Assembly (NCBI GenBank): GCA_041495845.1
Contig: JBGQDM010000029.1
Location: forward strand, 1-31,692
Reading direction: 5' to 3'
DNA from: JBGQDM01 sp041495845
GTDB taxonomy: Bacteria; Acidobacteriota; Terriglobia; Terriglobales; Acidobacteriaceae
Length of the DNA: 31,692 nucleotides
Shown here one piece after another: positions 1-8,615 of this stretch. The notes beneath the pieces are model-generated. The model made no database searches. It saw nothing but the letters and a program-made list of their open reading frames with translations, and was not told the DNA's origin. Positions within the stretch are counted from its first letter, which is position 1. Each line of letters begins with the position of its first letter. A program made the position numbers and the translations under genes.

Positions 1-617
1 CCGGAAATGCTGGTGAGCTTGAACGCCTTGATGCGGCCGGTGGAGGGAATATGTGGGCCGCGACAGAAGTCGGTGAACTTGCCGGTGCGATAAATGGAAA
101 TCTTTTCATCGAGCTGGGTGAACTGCTCGATGAAGTGGCACTTCATGAAGTCACCCTCGGACTTGAATTTCTCCAAGCCTTCGGTGCGCGGCAGAAATTC
201 GCGCGCATAGGGCAGGTCCTGCTGGACCAGTTCCTGCATCTTCTTTTCGATCTTCTCGAGATCTTCCGGAGTGAACGGAGTCGGCCGGTAGAAATCGTAG
301 AAGAAACCATCATCGGTGGCGGGCCCGTGGCCAAGCTTGGTTTCAGGAAAGAGTTCGAGCACGGCGGCGGCGAGCAGGTGGGCCGAGGAGTGGCGGAAGA
401 TGCCGAGTGATTCCGGGTCCTTCTCAGTAAGGATGCGGACCTGGGTGTCTTTCTCCAGTGGGCGGGTGAGGTCAATCAAGTCGCCGTTGGTTTTGGCGGC
501 TAGCGCAGCGTCGGCCAGGCGGGGGCTGATGGAGCGGGCAACATCGAGGGCGGTCGCGCCTTTGGGGAAGTCTTTGACGGAGCCGTCGGGGAGCTGGATA
601 TGTATGGTGTCTGGCAT
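1..617 (-). CDS. thrS: Threonyl-tRNA synthetase, N-terminal part (cut by window edge)
   Basis: Cytoplasmic enzyme that charges tRNA-Thr with threonine. About 205 residues are visible; the catalytic class II core and anticodon domain lie beyond position 1. The start is the ATG at 617-615. Residues 1 to about 65 form the TGS domain (begins MPDTIHIQLPDGSVKDF). The second editing/SAD domain follows, with the HSSAHLL motif (H-x3-H) that lines the zinc-binding editing site. The last visible stretch, DFCRGPHIPSTGRIKAFKL, is the conserved link into the catalytic domain. The upstream 137 bases carry a GC-rich hairpin but no recognisable T-box. Identification is secure from the motif order; only the 3' end is missing. 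Confidence 0.96.
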   Translation of the reverse strand, partial: MPDTIHIQLPDGSVKDFPKGATALDVARSISPRLADAALAAKTNGDLIDLTRPLEKDTQVRILTEKDPESLGIFRHSSAHLLAAAVLELFPETKLGHGPATDDGFFYDFYRPTPFTPEDLEKIEKKMQELVQQDLPYAREFLPRTEGLEKFKSEGDFMKCHFIEQFTQLDEKISIYRTGKFTDFCRGPHIPSTGRIKAFKLTSIS

Positions 618-677
618 AGGCTGGATTTTCGAGTCTAAAGGACGAGGTGGCGCGGGGGCAACGGGGGAGGAGCGGAA

Positions 678-699
678 GGACGGCCGAGTGCGACCGTCC
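678..699 (-). other. GC-rich hairpin between the M2 peptidase gene and thrS
   Basis: GGACGG (678-683) pairs perfectly with CCGTCC (694-699) around a 10-base loop. It lies downstream of the peptidase stop codon and upstream of thrS on the minus strand. No run of T follows, so it is not a typical intrinsic terminator; it may be a processing or attenuation structure. Confidence 0.3.
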
Positions 700-754
700 C
701 CCGCGAATTTGCGGCCGGTAGCGCAGCACGCAGACAGGCTGCCCGCGCTGCACT

Positions 755-2542
755 CTACCAGCCCTGCTTCACTCCCTTGTTCTGCTCGTCCAGCCATTTC
801 TGCAGCGGAGCGAAATATTCCAGCAGCGCGTTCCCGTCAATCTGGCGCTCGCCGGTGGCTGCTTCCAGGGCATCGGGCCAAGGCTTGCTGCGACCGAGCG
901 CCAGCATCTTGTTGAACTTCGCACCCGCTTCCTTGGAGCCATAAAACGTGCAGCGATGCAGCGGGCCCTTGTATCCGGACTCGCGGCACAGAGCGCGATA
1001 GAACTGGAATTCCAAAATGTGGGCGAGGAAGTAGCGGGTGTAGGGTGTGTTGCCGGGAACGTGGAACTTGGCGCCCGGATCAAAGTCAGCTTCGGTGCGC
1101 GGAACCGGTGGCGCGATGCCTTGATATTTGAGCCGCAGGTCCCACCAAGCCTGGTTATAGTGCTCCGGTTTCACCTCGCCGGAGAAAACTTTCCAGCGCC
1201 ACTGGTCAATGATCAGACCGAAGGGCAGAAACGCCACCCGATCCAGGGCCTGTTTCAGAAGCTGGGGAATATCGTTATTTCCGGTGGGGGCTTTCTCCAG
1301 CAAGCCGACCTTGTTCAGATATTCGGGAGTGATGGCGAGCGCGATGGCATCGCCAATGGCCTCGTGGAAGCCGTCATTGGCGCCGTCCTGGAAAAAGTAC
1401 GGTTGCTGGTTGTAGGCGCGCTGGTAAATATTGTGGCCGAGTTCGTGGTGGATGGTGACGAAATCCACGTCGTTGATCTGGATGCACATTTTGACGCGGA
1501 GGTCGTTCTTGAAATCAATGCTCCAGGCGTTGGCGTGGCAGACGACCTCGCGATCGGCAGGCTTGGTGAAGAGTGAACGCTCCCAGAAAGTTGCCGGCAG
1601 CGGGTCGAAGCCGAGCGAAGTGAAAAAGCCTTCGCCGTAGCGGACCATGCCGCGAGCATCAACCTTCTTCGCCTTCAAGAGCTCGGTGAGGTCGAAACCT
1701 GCTCCCCGGTCTTCCACTCCGAGCAGCGGATAAATGTTTCCCCACTCCTGCGCCCAAGGATTGCCCAACAGGTGCGCCGGGATGGGTCCGTTGGGTGGCA
1801 CAACGTTGGGGCCATAGTGCTGGGACAGGCGGGCGCGAACGTAAGTGTGAAGCGAAAGATACAGCGGGCGCACCTGTTGCCAGAGACGTTCAACATCCAC
1901 GGAGAACTGCTCCGGGGTCATGTCGTAGTTAGAGCGCCACATGGCGCCGGTATCTTTGAAGCCCATTTCGCGCGCGCCCTGATTGGAGAGTTCGACAAAG
2001 CGGGCGTAGCGCTGGCGCATGGGAGGAGCAATGGCGTGCCAGCCCTTCCAGATATCTTCAAGTTCCTTCGGATCGCGGCTGGAGGCGAGAATCGTTTCGA
2101 TGGCAGTGATGTCGAGGCAGTCGCCCGGCTTGCGGCAATACTTACCCTTGCCGTAGTCGGAGCCGAGCGAGGTGGCGATGTCTGTGAGTTCGCGGCGCAG
2201 CGCAGGGTCTTTCGGCGTGGGCGCAGTCAGAGACAGCCGCAGGAGTTCAAACTTGCGGGCCAGTGCAGCCGGCAGCTTGAGGCCGTCAAACCGTTTGGCT
2301 TGTTCGGCGAGTTCGGTGGTGGCGGCGGCGAACTGGTCCGTGTAGTCGGACGCGATGAAGTCGGTGTCGTCTGTGATGAAGTTCTCCTGCACCCAGGAGG
2401 CGTGCGCTTGCTTCACACTGAGCTCCATCAGACGGGCTTCGGCCTGCTGCATGAAGGCTTCCGCGTCGGCGACGGTGGGCGCGGATTGGGCCTGGAGTGA
2501 CGGGACGAGAAAGAGAGTAAGAAGAAGTACGCGTAACCTCAT
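755..2542 (-). CDS. Exported M2-family peptidyl-dipeptidase (ACE-like zinc metallopeptidase)
   Basis: M2 peptidases remove C-terminal dipeptides from peptides using one zinc ion. I start at the ATG at 2542, ten codons inside the longest frame, because GGAGG lies five bases upstream and the protein then begins with a signal peptide (MRLRVLLLTLFLVPSLQAQ), giving 595 residues. That is close to one catalytic domain of angiotensin-converting enzyme. The zinc motif HHELGH is at about residues 365-370. The third ligand lies in GFHEAIGD about 24 residues on, as in ACE. Its nearest minus-strand neighbour is thrS; nothing suggests they share a function. It probably acts in the periplasm or outside the cell in peptide scavenging. 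The family call is strong; the substrate is unknown. Confidence 0.94.
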   Translation of the reverse strand: MRLRVLLLTLFLVPSLQAQSAPTVADAEAFMQQAEARLMELSVKQAHASWVQENFITDDTDFIASDYTDQFAAATTELAEQAKRFDGLKLPAALARKFELLRLSLTAPTPKDPALRRELTDIATSLGSDYGKGKYCRKPGDCLDITAIETILASSRDPKELEDIWKGWHAIAPPMRQRYARFVELSNQGAREMGFKDTGAMWRSNYDMTPEQFSVDVERLWQQVRPLYLSLHTYVRARLSQHYGPNVVPPNGPIPAHLLGNPWAQEWGNIYPLLGVEDRGAGFDLTELLKAKKVDARGMVRYGEGFFTSLGFDPLPATFWERSLFTKPADREVVCHANAWSIDFKNDLRVKMCIQINDVDFVTIHHELGHNIYQRAYNQQPYFFQDGANDGFHEAIGDAIALAITPEYLNKVGLLEKAPTGNNDIPQLLKQALDRVAFLPFGLIIDQWRWKVFSGEVKPEHYNQAWWDLRLKYQGIAPPVPRTEADFDPGAKFHVPGNTPYTRYFLAHILEFQFYRALCRESGYKGPLHRCTFYGSKEAGAKFNKMLALGRSKPWPDALEAATGERQIDGNALLEYFAPLQKWLDEQNKGVKQGW

Positions 2543-2560
2543 AACTACCTCCGGCGTCAG

Positions 2561-2590
2561 ATTATGAACCACGGAGAGGGGAATTGTCAG
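2561..2590 (-). promoter_or_regulatory. Sigma-70-type promoter for the M2 peptidase gene
   Basis: On the minus strand CTGACA (2590-2585) and CATAAT (2566-2561) are separated by 18 bases; each matches the consensus at five of six positions. Transcription would start near 2554, only about a dozen bases before the ATG, with the Shine-Dalgarno GGAGG at 2552-2548. Confidence 0.55.
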
Positions 2591-2607
2591 TGGGGCGGCG
2601 GAAGTTC

Positions 2608-2637
2608 TTGACGTGAGCCGCTGCCGCCTGCCAGAAT
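2608..2637 (+). promoter_or_regulatory. Candidate promoter for the histidine phosphatase gene
   Basis: TTGACG (2608-2613) and CAGAAT (2632-2637) are 18 bases apart on the plus strand, back to back with the M2 peptidase promoter. The -35 box is good; the -10 box matches at four of six positions. Confidence 0.4.
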
Positions 2638-2670
2638 CCGCTCCGACTTGAGTGGGGTGAGGAGACGGGT

Positions 2671-3249
2671 ATGCTGGAACATATTTGGTTGATGCGGCAC
2701 GGGGAGACCGAGTGGACGCTTTCCGGCGCGCACACCGGACGCACCGACCTGCCGCTGACCCAGCGCGGAGAAGAACGGGCCCGGGATGTAGGCAAGATTC
2801 TCAAGGGCCGGAAGTTTGCCATGGTCTTGAGCAGTCCACTGTTGCGGGCCAAGGAAACCTGCCGTCTGGCGGGCTACAGCGAAGGAATGAAAATCGACTC
2901 CCGGCTTCTGGAATGGGACTACGGCGACTATGAAGGTAAGACCACAGTGGACATTCGCAAGTTGCAACCGGGATGGTTCTTGTGGCGGGATGGTGTGCCC
3001 GGCGGCGAGACTGCCGCCCAGGTGGGTGCCCGCGCCGACGCGGTGATCGACGAACTGAAGAAAGTGCAGGGGGAAGCGGCGATCTTTTCCCACGGGCACT
3101 TCTTGCGCGTGTTTGCCGCGCGATGGCTGCAAGAGGACCCGACTGGCGGCCGCCTGCTGGCCTTGGACACCGCTTCCATCAGCGTGCTCGGTTTTGAGCG
3201 GGATGTCCAGGTCATCCGGCACTGGAACATGCCGTCGGATGCGTGCTAG
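2671..3249 (+). CDS. Histidine phosphatase (phosphoglycerate mutase-like) family protein
   Basis: A 192-residue member of the histidine phosphatase superfamily, which uses a phosphohistidine intermediate to act on phosphoesters. The signature LMRHGETEW is at residues 7-15, with the nucleophile His10. SSPLLRAKET (54-63) supplies the second arginine, LLEWDYGDYEG (79-89) the acid, and FSHGHFLRV the second catalytic histidine. TRG-like spacing (HTGRTDLPLT, 21-30) is typical of the cofactor-independent-like phosphatase branch. The length suits the family. The substrate cannot be told from sequence; sugar phosphate or nucleotide derivatives are possible. The stop codon TAG lies inside the left arm of a perfect inverted repeat. 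Confidence 0.9.
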   Translation: MLEHIWLMRHGETEWTLSGAHTGRTDLPLTQRGEERARDVGKILKGRKFAMVLSSPLLRAKETCRLAGYSEGMKIDSRLLEWDYGDYEGKTTVDIRKLQPGWFLWRDGVPGGETAAQVGARADAVIDELKKVQGEAAIFSHGHFLRVFAARWLQEDPTGGRLLALDTASISVLGFERDVQVIRHWNMPSDAC

Positions 3250-3341
3250 TACCGTGACCGCGTGATCATGGCCGCACCGAAATCTTTCGGGCCTCCCCAT
3301 GCCCAAGTCTGACTGCGGAATCACGCGGTCACGGTACTAGC
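3245..3341. repeat. 97-bp palindromic element with 22-bp perfect inverted arms
   Basis: Bases 3245-3266 and 3320-3341 are exact reverse complements (22 of 22), separated by 53 bases. The arms start GCTAGTACCGTGACCGCG. The spacer has its own hairpin: CCGAAA (3277-3282) with TTTCGG (3285-3290), and CATGG (3267-3271) faces CCATG (3297-3301). The left arm contains the stop codon of the phosphatase gene. The shape fits a REP- or MITE-like element; it could also serve as a terminator. I see no clear target-site duplication and no second copy in this window. Confidence 0.75.
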
Positions 3342-3390
3342 TTGGGCTAAAACATCAAGTGCAAGCCTGACGAGAGAACGGGAGAACCGG

Positions 3391-4722
3391 ATGACGCGGT
3401 ATCCGCCAGGACCTTCTTCGCTCCTGCGCACGGGCTACGAGCTATTCCGTGACCCGCTCGGGCTGTTGCAGCGGGTGACGCGCGAATATGGCGACATTGT
3501 CCACTTGCAATTTGGATCGCGCCACGACTATATCCTCAACCATCCCGACTCCATTCAGGCGGTCTTGCTGGCGGGCGAAGACGAAATGCTGCGTTCGTTT
3601 CCGCGGCCGATGAAGCGAGTGCTGGGCAACGGACTGCTCAGCAGCCAGGGCGACTTCCACCGGCGCCAGCGGCGGCTGATTCAGCCTTATTTCCACCGCC
3701 AGCATGCAGCGAGTTGTGCACATGCGATCGTCAGTTGCACGCAGCGGACCGCAGAGCCCTGGCGGGACGGTCAAACGGTGGATCTCTTCGCGGAAATGCT
3801 CCGGCTGACGATGGCAATCGTGGTGAAAGCGCTATTCAGTGCTGATGTGGAGCATGAGGTGGCCATTGGACGCGAACTCGATATCATCATGGCGATGACA
3901 CACAAGAACGCCATTCCGTTTGTGGACGAGTTCCTGGCTCGGCTCCCGCTGCCAAGCAAGAAGCGGTACGAGAATGCCCACGCAGTGCTCGACAAGATGG
4001 TTTACGGAATGATCGACCAACGGCGGGCCGTAGGAGGAGAACAGGACGATTTCCTCGATGTCATGCTCCGCTTGCAGGCGACCGAAGAGGGAAGAGGGCT
4101 GAGCGATGAACAGGTGCGGGACGAAGTCATGACCATGTTTGTCGCCGGGCACGAGACCATCGGCAGCGCTCTGGCCTGGACCTGGTACTTGCTCGCGACC
4201 CATCCCGAAGTCGAGCGACGCCTGCAGGAAGAATTGGGAGGCGTGCTGCAGGGGCGCGTACCCGGAGGGGTGGACTTTGGTCGCCTTCCTTATACCAACA
4301 TGATTCTGCTCGAATCGATGCGTTTGTATCCTCCGGTCTGGCTGATGGCGCGGCGGCCAGTACGCGACTACGAGATCGGCGGCTACACCATACCCGCGGG
4401 ATGCTACATCCACATCAGCCAGTATCTGATGCACCGCGACGAACGGTTCTTTACGGAGCCGAACCGCTTCGATCCGGACCGGTGGAAGCCGGAAGCGGTT
4501 GCCCGGCGGCCCCGGTTCAGCTATTTTCCGTTCGGGGGTGGTTCCCGAAAATGTATTGGAGAGAACTTCGCGCTGATGGAAGGCGTGCTGGTACTGGCGA
4601 CTCTGGCACAGCAGTGGAACTTGCAAATTGTTCCCGGCAAGCGGGTCGCAATGGAGCCGCTCATCACCTTGCGTCCCAAAGGCGGCATTCCCATGATCCT
4701 GCGGCGGAGAAATGCATCATGA
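3391..4722 (+). CDS. Cytochrome P450
   Basis: Heme-thiolate monooxygenase of 443 residues, a full-length bacterial P450 without a signal or membrane anchor. The heme-binding loop FPFGGGSRKCIGENF has the axial cysteine at Cys388. The K-helix ExxR is ESMR (308-311), and the I-helix oxygen-activation motif AGHET is at 252-256. The phrasing GxRxCIG and the PERF-like region FDPDRW (360-365) resemble the CYP102/CYP4 side of the family, often fatty acid or alkane hydroxylases, but substrate assignment is inference. The gene follows the 97-bp palindrome and overlaps the long frame of the next gene; the chosen SDR start lies 8 bases after its stop, so the two are probably co-translated. No ferredoxin or reductase partner lies nearby. 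Confidence 0.95.
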   Translation: MTRYPPGPSSLLRTGYELFRDPLGLLQRVTREYGDIVHLQFGSRHDYILNHPDSIQAVLLAGEDEMLRSFPRPMKRVLGNGLLSSQGDFHRRQRRLIQPYFHRQHAASCAHAIVSCTQRTAEPWRDGQTVDLFAEMLRLTMAIVVKALFSADVEHEVAIGRELDIIMAMTHKNAIPFVDEFLARLPLPSKKRYENAHAVLDKMVYGMIDQRRAVGGEQDDFLDVMLRLQATEEGRGLSDEQVRDEVMTMFVAGHETIGSALAWTWYLLATHPEVERRLQEELGGVLQGRVPGGVDFGRLPYTNMILLESMRLYPPVWLMARRPVRDYEIGGYTIPAGCYIHISQYLMHRDERFFTEPNRFDPDRWKPEAVARRPRFSYFPFGGGSRKCIGENFALMEGVLVLATLAQQWNLQIVPGKRVAMEPLITLRPKGGIPMILRRRNAS

Positions 4723-4729
4723 GGACGGC

Positions 4730-5491
4730 ATGAGCGGACGTCTGGCGGGTAAAGTTGCGCTGGTCACCGGTGCAGGCGAGGGTATCGGAAAGGCGATCGC
4801 GCTGCGCTATGCACAGGAGGGTGCGCGGGTGGCCCTGCTGGATGTGCGCCGAGAGGCCGCAAGCCGTGCGGGGGAGGAAATTGAGCGCGCCGGGGGAACA
4901 GCGTTGGCCCTGGCCGCAGATGTTCGCGATATCGCCCAGGTGGAAGCAGCACTGGCGCAGCTTGAGTCGCAATGGAAGACACTCGACATCCTCGTTAACA
5001 ATGCGGGGATCGCACGGAAGAAGATGTTCGAACAGATGGAACCCGGCGACTGGGAAGAAGTCTGGGACACGAACCTGACGGGTGCGATCAACGTCACGCG
5101 CAAAGCGTTGCCGCTGCTGAAGCGCCAACCGGGAAGCAAGATCGTGAACATTGCCTCGATTGAGGTTTTTAGCCACTCGCGCAAATTATCCGCGTACTCA
5201 GCGAGCAAGGGCGCGCTGGCCAGCCTGTCGCGCACGCTGGCCGTCGAACTCGCCCCGCACAAAGTGAATGTGAACTACATCTGTCCGGGGTTCATCGATA
5301 CCGCGATGACGAAGCCTTACTCGAAGCGTTGGCTCTTTCGAAAATATGTGGAACGCCAAACGCCGCTGAGGCGGATGGGTACTCCGGAAGACGTGGCCGG
5401 GGTGGCGCTGTTCCTGGCTTCCGCGGAGGCGGATTTCGTAACGGGCCAGGGACTGACGGTCGATGGCGGACTCACCGCACGAAGCCTGTAG
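4730..5491 (+). CDS. Short-chain dehydrogenase/reductase (SDR) family oxidoreductase
   Basis: Classical SDR of 253 residues that oxidises an alcohol or reduces a ketone with NAD(P). The cofactor motif TGAGEGIG is at 13-20, Asp38 after the second strand favours NAD(H), and NNAG is at 90-93. The catalytic set is Asn115, Ser143, Tyr156 and Lys160 (YSASK). A frame opens earlier at 4712 inside the P450 gene, but I start at 4730 because GAGGA lies four bases upstream and the protein then begins directly with the Rossmann fold. The tight coupling to the P450 suggests the SDR oxidises an alcohol that the P450 produces; that is inference. Confidence 0.92.
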   Translation: MSGRLAGKVALVTGAGEGIGKAIALRYAQEGARVALLDVRREAASRAGEEIERAGGTALALAADVRDIAQVEAALAQLESQWKTLDILVNNAGIARKKMFEQMEPGDWEEVWDTNLTGAINVTRKALPLLKRQPGSKIVNIASIEVFSHSRKLSAYSASKGALASLSRTLAVELAPHKVNVNYICPGFIDTAMTKPYSKRWLFRKYVERQTPLRRMGTPEDVAGVALFLASAEADFVTGQGLTVDGGLTARSL

Positions 5492-5540
5492 CAGCCAGCT
5501 GCGGAAGCAGAAGCAGTGGGATTCTAGGAGTGGGGTGGGG

Positions 5541-6167
5541 TCAGCGGCTCCCGATGGCGAGGATCTCGCTGATGAATTCGCCCTGATGACGCTGTTCGAT
5601 GCGGACATTGCGAAAGCCGGCCTGTCGCAGCAACGCGTCCATGTCCTGCGCGGAGAAGAGGCGAAAGCCATACTTGGTGATCGAATACTTCTGCATGGTT
5701 TCCTTGGCGCGCAGCGCGATGATGGCGATGCCGCCGTCCTTGAGGACCCTACGGACTTCGCCCAACCCCTGCAGCGTGTCCGGCCAAAAGTAAATCGTGT
5801 TGATGGTGAACGCGCGATCGAAAGCGGCATCGGCAAAGGGGAGTTGAGAGACATCGCCGAGCAGCACGCGCACGCGGCCGGCAGCGATCTCACGTTGAAA
5901 CCGGGATTCCGCCTGGCGGACCACGCCAGCAGAAAAATCCACCCCGGTGGCCAGGCCGCTCGTCAGACGTTGGGAGAGACGGGTCAGCGCGGAGCCGCCA
6001 CCGAAGCCGATTTCCAGGACATGGTGCTGCGGCTGGAAATCCAGCAGTTCGAGGGTGGAATCAATAATCTGCCGGTTGACGCGATTCATCATCCGGCTAA
6101 GGAAGAGCGAGCCGAACCACCCGGTCGGCTGGCGTAACTGCGCGGCCATGAATTTTTTCAGGCTCAT
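5541..6167 (-). CDS. Class I SAM-dependent methyltransferase
   Basis: A 208-residue protein with a Rossmann-type SAM-binding domain: motif I is LEIGFGGG (51-58), followed by an acidic residue in GVDFSAG, then LPFADAAFD and a typical post-motif strand. The N-terminal helix (about residues 1-40) is amphipathic, rich in Phe, Met and Arg. Its ATG overlaps the stop of plsC by four bases (ATGA), so it is translationally coupled to that gene. Neighbouring plsC suggests a lipid substrate, but nothing in the sequence settles this. Similar proteins are often only named as class I methyltransferases. Confidence 0.85.
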   Translation of the reverse strand: MSLKKFMAAQLRQPTGWFGSLFLSRMMNRVNRQIIDSTLELLDFQPQHHVLEIGFGGGSALTRLSQRLTSGLATGVDFSAGVVRQAESRFQREIAAGRVRVLLGDVSQLPFADAAFDRAFTINTIYFWPDTLQGLGEVRRVLKDGGIAIIALRAKETMQKYSITKYGFRLFSAQDMDALLRQAGFRNVRIEQRHQGEFISEILAIGSR

Positions 6168-6979
6168 TCTGGCGGCCCTGATGCGCGATTATAGATCTTT
6201 CCCACCGCGCCCTGTACCCGCACCGAGAGGGCCTGCAGGTCACGCAAAGTGAGGCCATCGGTTGGAATCGGCGTCCCCACCCGCATTTCCAGCGGCCGCG
6301 AGTTGATGTAAAAAGTGTTCATCGGCAGCAGGTCATACATGCCGACCAGCGCGACGGGGACAATGTCCACGCGCGCCTTGATGGCGAGAAAAAACGCACC
6401 GGGCAAAAAGGGTAGGAGTTTGCCATCCGGGGAGCGGCCGCCTTCCGGAAAAACCACTAGCGGCATTCCCGCCTTCAGACCCTTCAGCGCGGAACGCATG
6501 CTGCCAATGGACGAGGCAGGATTTTGCTGGTCAATGCACACCTGGCCGGAGCGCCGCAGATGCCATCCCACAAAGGGATAGCCGAGCAACTCTTTCTTGA
6601 AAATGATGCGGAACTGAAACGGGAGGCAGGTATAGAGGACGGGAATGTCGAGCGCAGACGAGTGGTTGACGGCGTAGACATGCGGTCGGGTGGTGTCAAT
6701 GCGATCGAGGCCGGTCACGGTGACGGGCGACGCAATCGTCTTCATGATGAGCCACGACCAGAGGCGGGCAAAATTGTGTTGGACGCGGCCGTCGCGGTCG
6801 AAGAGAGAACTGAGCAGCGAGACCGGGCCAAGAGCAAGCGTGTAAGCCCAGATCAGCGGGTCGTAGATGAAGTAAGAGCGCAACCGGCTGAGCAGGCGGA
6901 ACCGGCGCGGCTCCGCTGGCGCTGTGCTTACTTCTGGTTCCGCCACGATATTCGCTTCGGGCATGTTCAAACTCTTCAC
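6164..6979 (-). CDS. plsC: 1-acyl-sn-glycerol-3-phosphate acyltransferase (PlsC/LPLAT family)
   Basis: Transfers an acyl chain to lysophosphatidic acid to make phosphatidic acid at the inner face of the cytoplasmic membrane. The catalytic motif HX4D is NHSSALD (105-111), and the phosphate-binding motif is FPEGGRS (177-183). KKELL (128-132) is the usual third block. Residues about 37-60 are hydrophobic and could anchor it to the membrane. The start is a GTG at 6979 that overlaps the folC stop (GTGA); an in-frame ATG at 6964 is an alternative. The 271 residues are slightly longer than typical because of a polar N-terminal extension. The substrate is inferred from family. Confidence 0.9.
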   Translation of the reverse strand: MKSLNMPEANIVAEPEVSTAPAEPRRFRLLSRLRSYFIYDPLIWAYTLALGPVSLLSSLFDRDGRVQHNFARLWSWLIMKTIASPVTVTGLDRIDTTRPHVYAVNHSSALDIPVLYTCLPFQFRIIFKKELLGYPFVGWHLRRSGQVCIDQQNPASSIGSMRSALKGLKAGMPLVVFPEGGRSPDGKLLPFLPGAFFLAIKARVDIVPVALVGMYDLLPMNTFYINSRPLEMRVGTPIPTDGLTLRDLQALSVRVQGAVGKIYNRASGPPE

Positions 6980-8367
6980 GCTCGCCTAGCGTCCTCAGCG
7001 ATTCCCAACGCCGCCATGGCTTCTCCAACAACGTAGATGGAACCCGTGATGACCACCAAGCCATGCGCTCCCGCTCCCTGGCAGGCTTGTTGAATGGCCG
7101 CAGCCACGGTCGGCGCGGTTGCCAGGTCCACCGAAATGCGGTGTGCGGCCTGGCAAATTTCTTCGGGCGTGGCGGAACGCGGATTGGCCGCGCAGGTCGC
7201 GATCACTCGCTCCGCGAGCGGGAAGAGAATTTCCGCCATTTCGCCGATGGCTTTGTCGCGCATCACGCCAAACACGACGGTCAAAGGTCGTTCGCCATAA
7301 CGTTCAGAGAGAGCTGCGCGCAACGACCACACGCCTGCCGGATTGTGCGCGACGTCGAGGACGATCTCCGGACGTGAAGCACTGGCCGCAAGCACCTGGA
7401 AACGGCCAGGCCAACGGGTAGAGCGAATGCCTTCGGCAATGTCCGCAGCTGAAAGCGAGAAGCCCTGCCCGGCAAGTTGTTCGGCTGCGGCGATGGCCAG
7501 CGCCAGGTTCCGCAGCTGGTGACGCCCGGCGAGCGGCGTCTGCACCAGAATTTCCTCTCCGAAAACTGACAACGGATACTGCTGCGCGATCCCCGCCTCG
7601 CGAGCCGTGCGCTCCGGCGCGTTGGGTGAAACGGGTGGAACATAAGCAGCGGCGCTCACGCCGCGGGCGCCGCATTCGAGAATGGCGTGGCCAATCACGT
7701 CGTTGGCGGCGGGCAGCTGCGGCAGGGTAACGACGGTGCTGCCAGCCGCAATGATGCCGGCTTTTTCGTGGGCGATCTCGGCGATGGTTTCGCCCAGATA
7801 CTTCTGGTGGTCGAGCGCAATGTCGGTGATCACGCAGAGGCGCTGCGGGATGACATTGGTTGCATCCAGCCTTCCGCCCATGCCCACTTCGAGCACGGCG
7901 ATGTCGACCTGCGCTTCTGCAAAGCGGTGAAACGCCATGGCGGTGAGCATCTCAAAGAAGCTGGGATGCCAGGGCAAATCAGCGCGGGCAACCAGCTCGG
8001 CCGCAGCCGTTGCAACGCGTTCGTGGGTGGCGGCGAATTCCACATCGGCAATGGCTGCGCCAGTGACGCGAATGCGCTCGTTGATGCGGAGCAGATGGGG
8101 TGAAGTGTAAAGACCAGTGCGATGGCCCGCGGTTTGCAGAATTGACGCCAGGGTGGCCGCGGTTGAGCCCTTGCCGTTGGTGCCCGCGATGAGTACGGCT
8201 GGAAAACGCCGCTCCGGATTGCCCACCGCCGCGAGCAAAGAGCGCATGTGGGCGAGGTCAAACTTCTGTGACGGCAGGCCCGCCAACTCATGACCAAGCG
8301 CCAACATGCGTGCCACGGCGTTTTCGTAGGTGTCCAAGGCGATCGGTGCCGATGTGCATTGTGTCAC
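6976..8367 (-). CDS. folC: Bifunctional dihydrofolate synthase / folylpolyglutamate synthase
   Basis: Mur-ligase-family enzyme that joins glutamate to dihydropteroate and then to folates, using ATP. The P-loop GTNGKGS is at about residues 62-68 and YTSPHL, which binds the pterin, at about 87-92. HEKAGI, the Mur-type middle motif, and the C-terminal VFGVMRDKAIGEM region are also typical. The open frame runs back to 8505, but the extra residues look non-native, so I choose the GTG at 8367, giving 463 residues. The Shine-Dalgarno is weak, and the ATG at 8307 is a second possibility. It heads a three-gene chain with plsC and the methyltransferase through overlapping stop and start codons. Confidence 0.92.
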   Translation of the reverse strand: MTQCTSAPIALDTYENAVARMLALGHELAGLPSQKFDLAHMRSLLAAVGNPERRFPAVLIAGTNGKGSTAATLASILQTAGHRTGLYTSPHLLRINERIRVTGAAIADVEFAATHERVATAAAELVARADLPWHPSFFEMLTAMAFHRFAEAQVDIAVLEVGMGGRLDATNVIPQRLCVITDIALDHQKYLGETIAEIAHEKAGIIAAGSTVVTLPQLPAANDVIGHAILECGARGVSAAAYVPPVSPNAPERTAREAGIAQQYPLSVFGEEILVQTPLAGRHQLRNLALAIAAAEQLAGQGFSLSAADIAEGIRSTRWPGRFQVLAASASRPEIVLDVAHNPAGVWSLRAALSERYGERPLTVVFGVMRDKAIGEMAEILFPLAERVIATCAANPRSATPEEICQAAHRISVDLATAPTVAAAIQQACQGAGAHGLVVITGSIYVVGEAMAALGIAEDARRA

Positions 8368-8615
8368 GTGTCTCAAGGGTACCAGCTTGCCGCGCGGGGT
8401 TCGAGGCGAGGGCAGGGAAAGGCGGAAAATGGCGGTCCAAGAGACTAGAAAGAAGAGTGAGCGTAGGGATTGGCAGCCACTGGGCAAGACTGCCAGCAAT
8501 ACCAAAGTTACCGTTGGGCAAGAAAGGAACTTGCCGGGCGGGCCAACCTGCGGTAATCATTGCGCAACGAACCGAAGTAGGGAGCCGCGCCGGGCGCGGG
8601 TTCCCCGGGGGCCCA
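8368..8615. other. Divergent intergenic region between folC and the next gene
   Basis: The 248 bases separate two divergent genes and should carry promoters for both, but I find no pair of boxes close to consensus. A small hairpin, GGCAAG / CTTGCC with a 7-base loop, lies near 8518-8536, and the last 30 bases before 8616 are very GC-rich. Open frames that cross this region have no plausible protein character. Confidence 0.4.

Noticed and set aside
8368..8505. 46-residue N-terminal extension of FolC
   Set aside because: The extra residues lie upstream of the conserved fold, look like translated intergenic DNA, and would move the start into the divergent promoter region.
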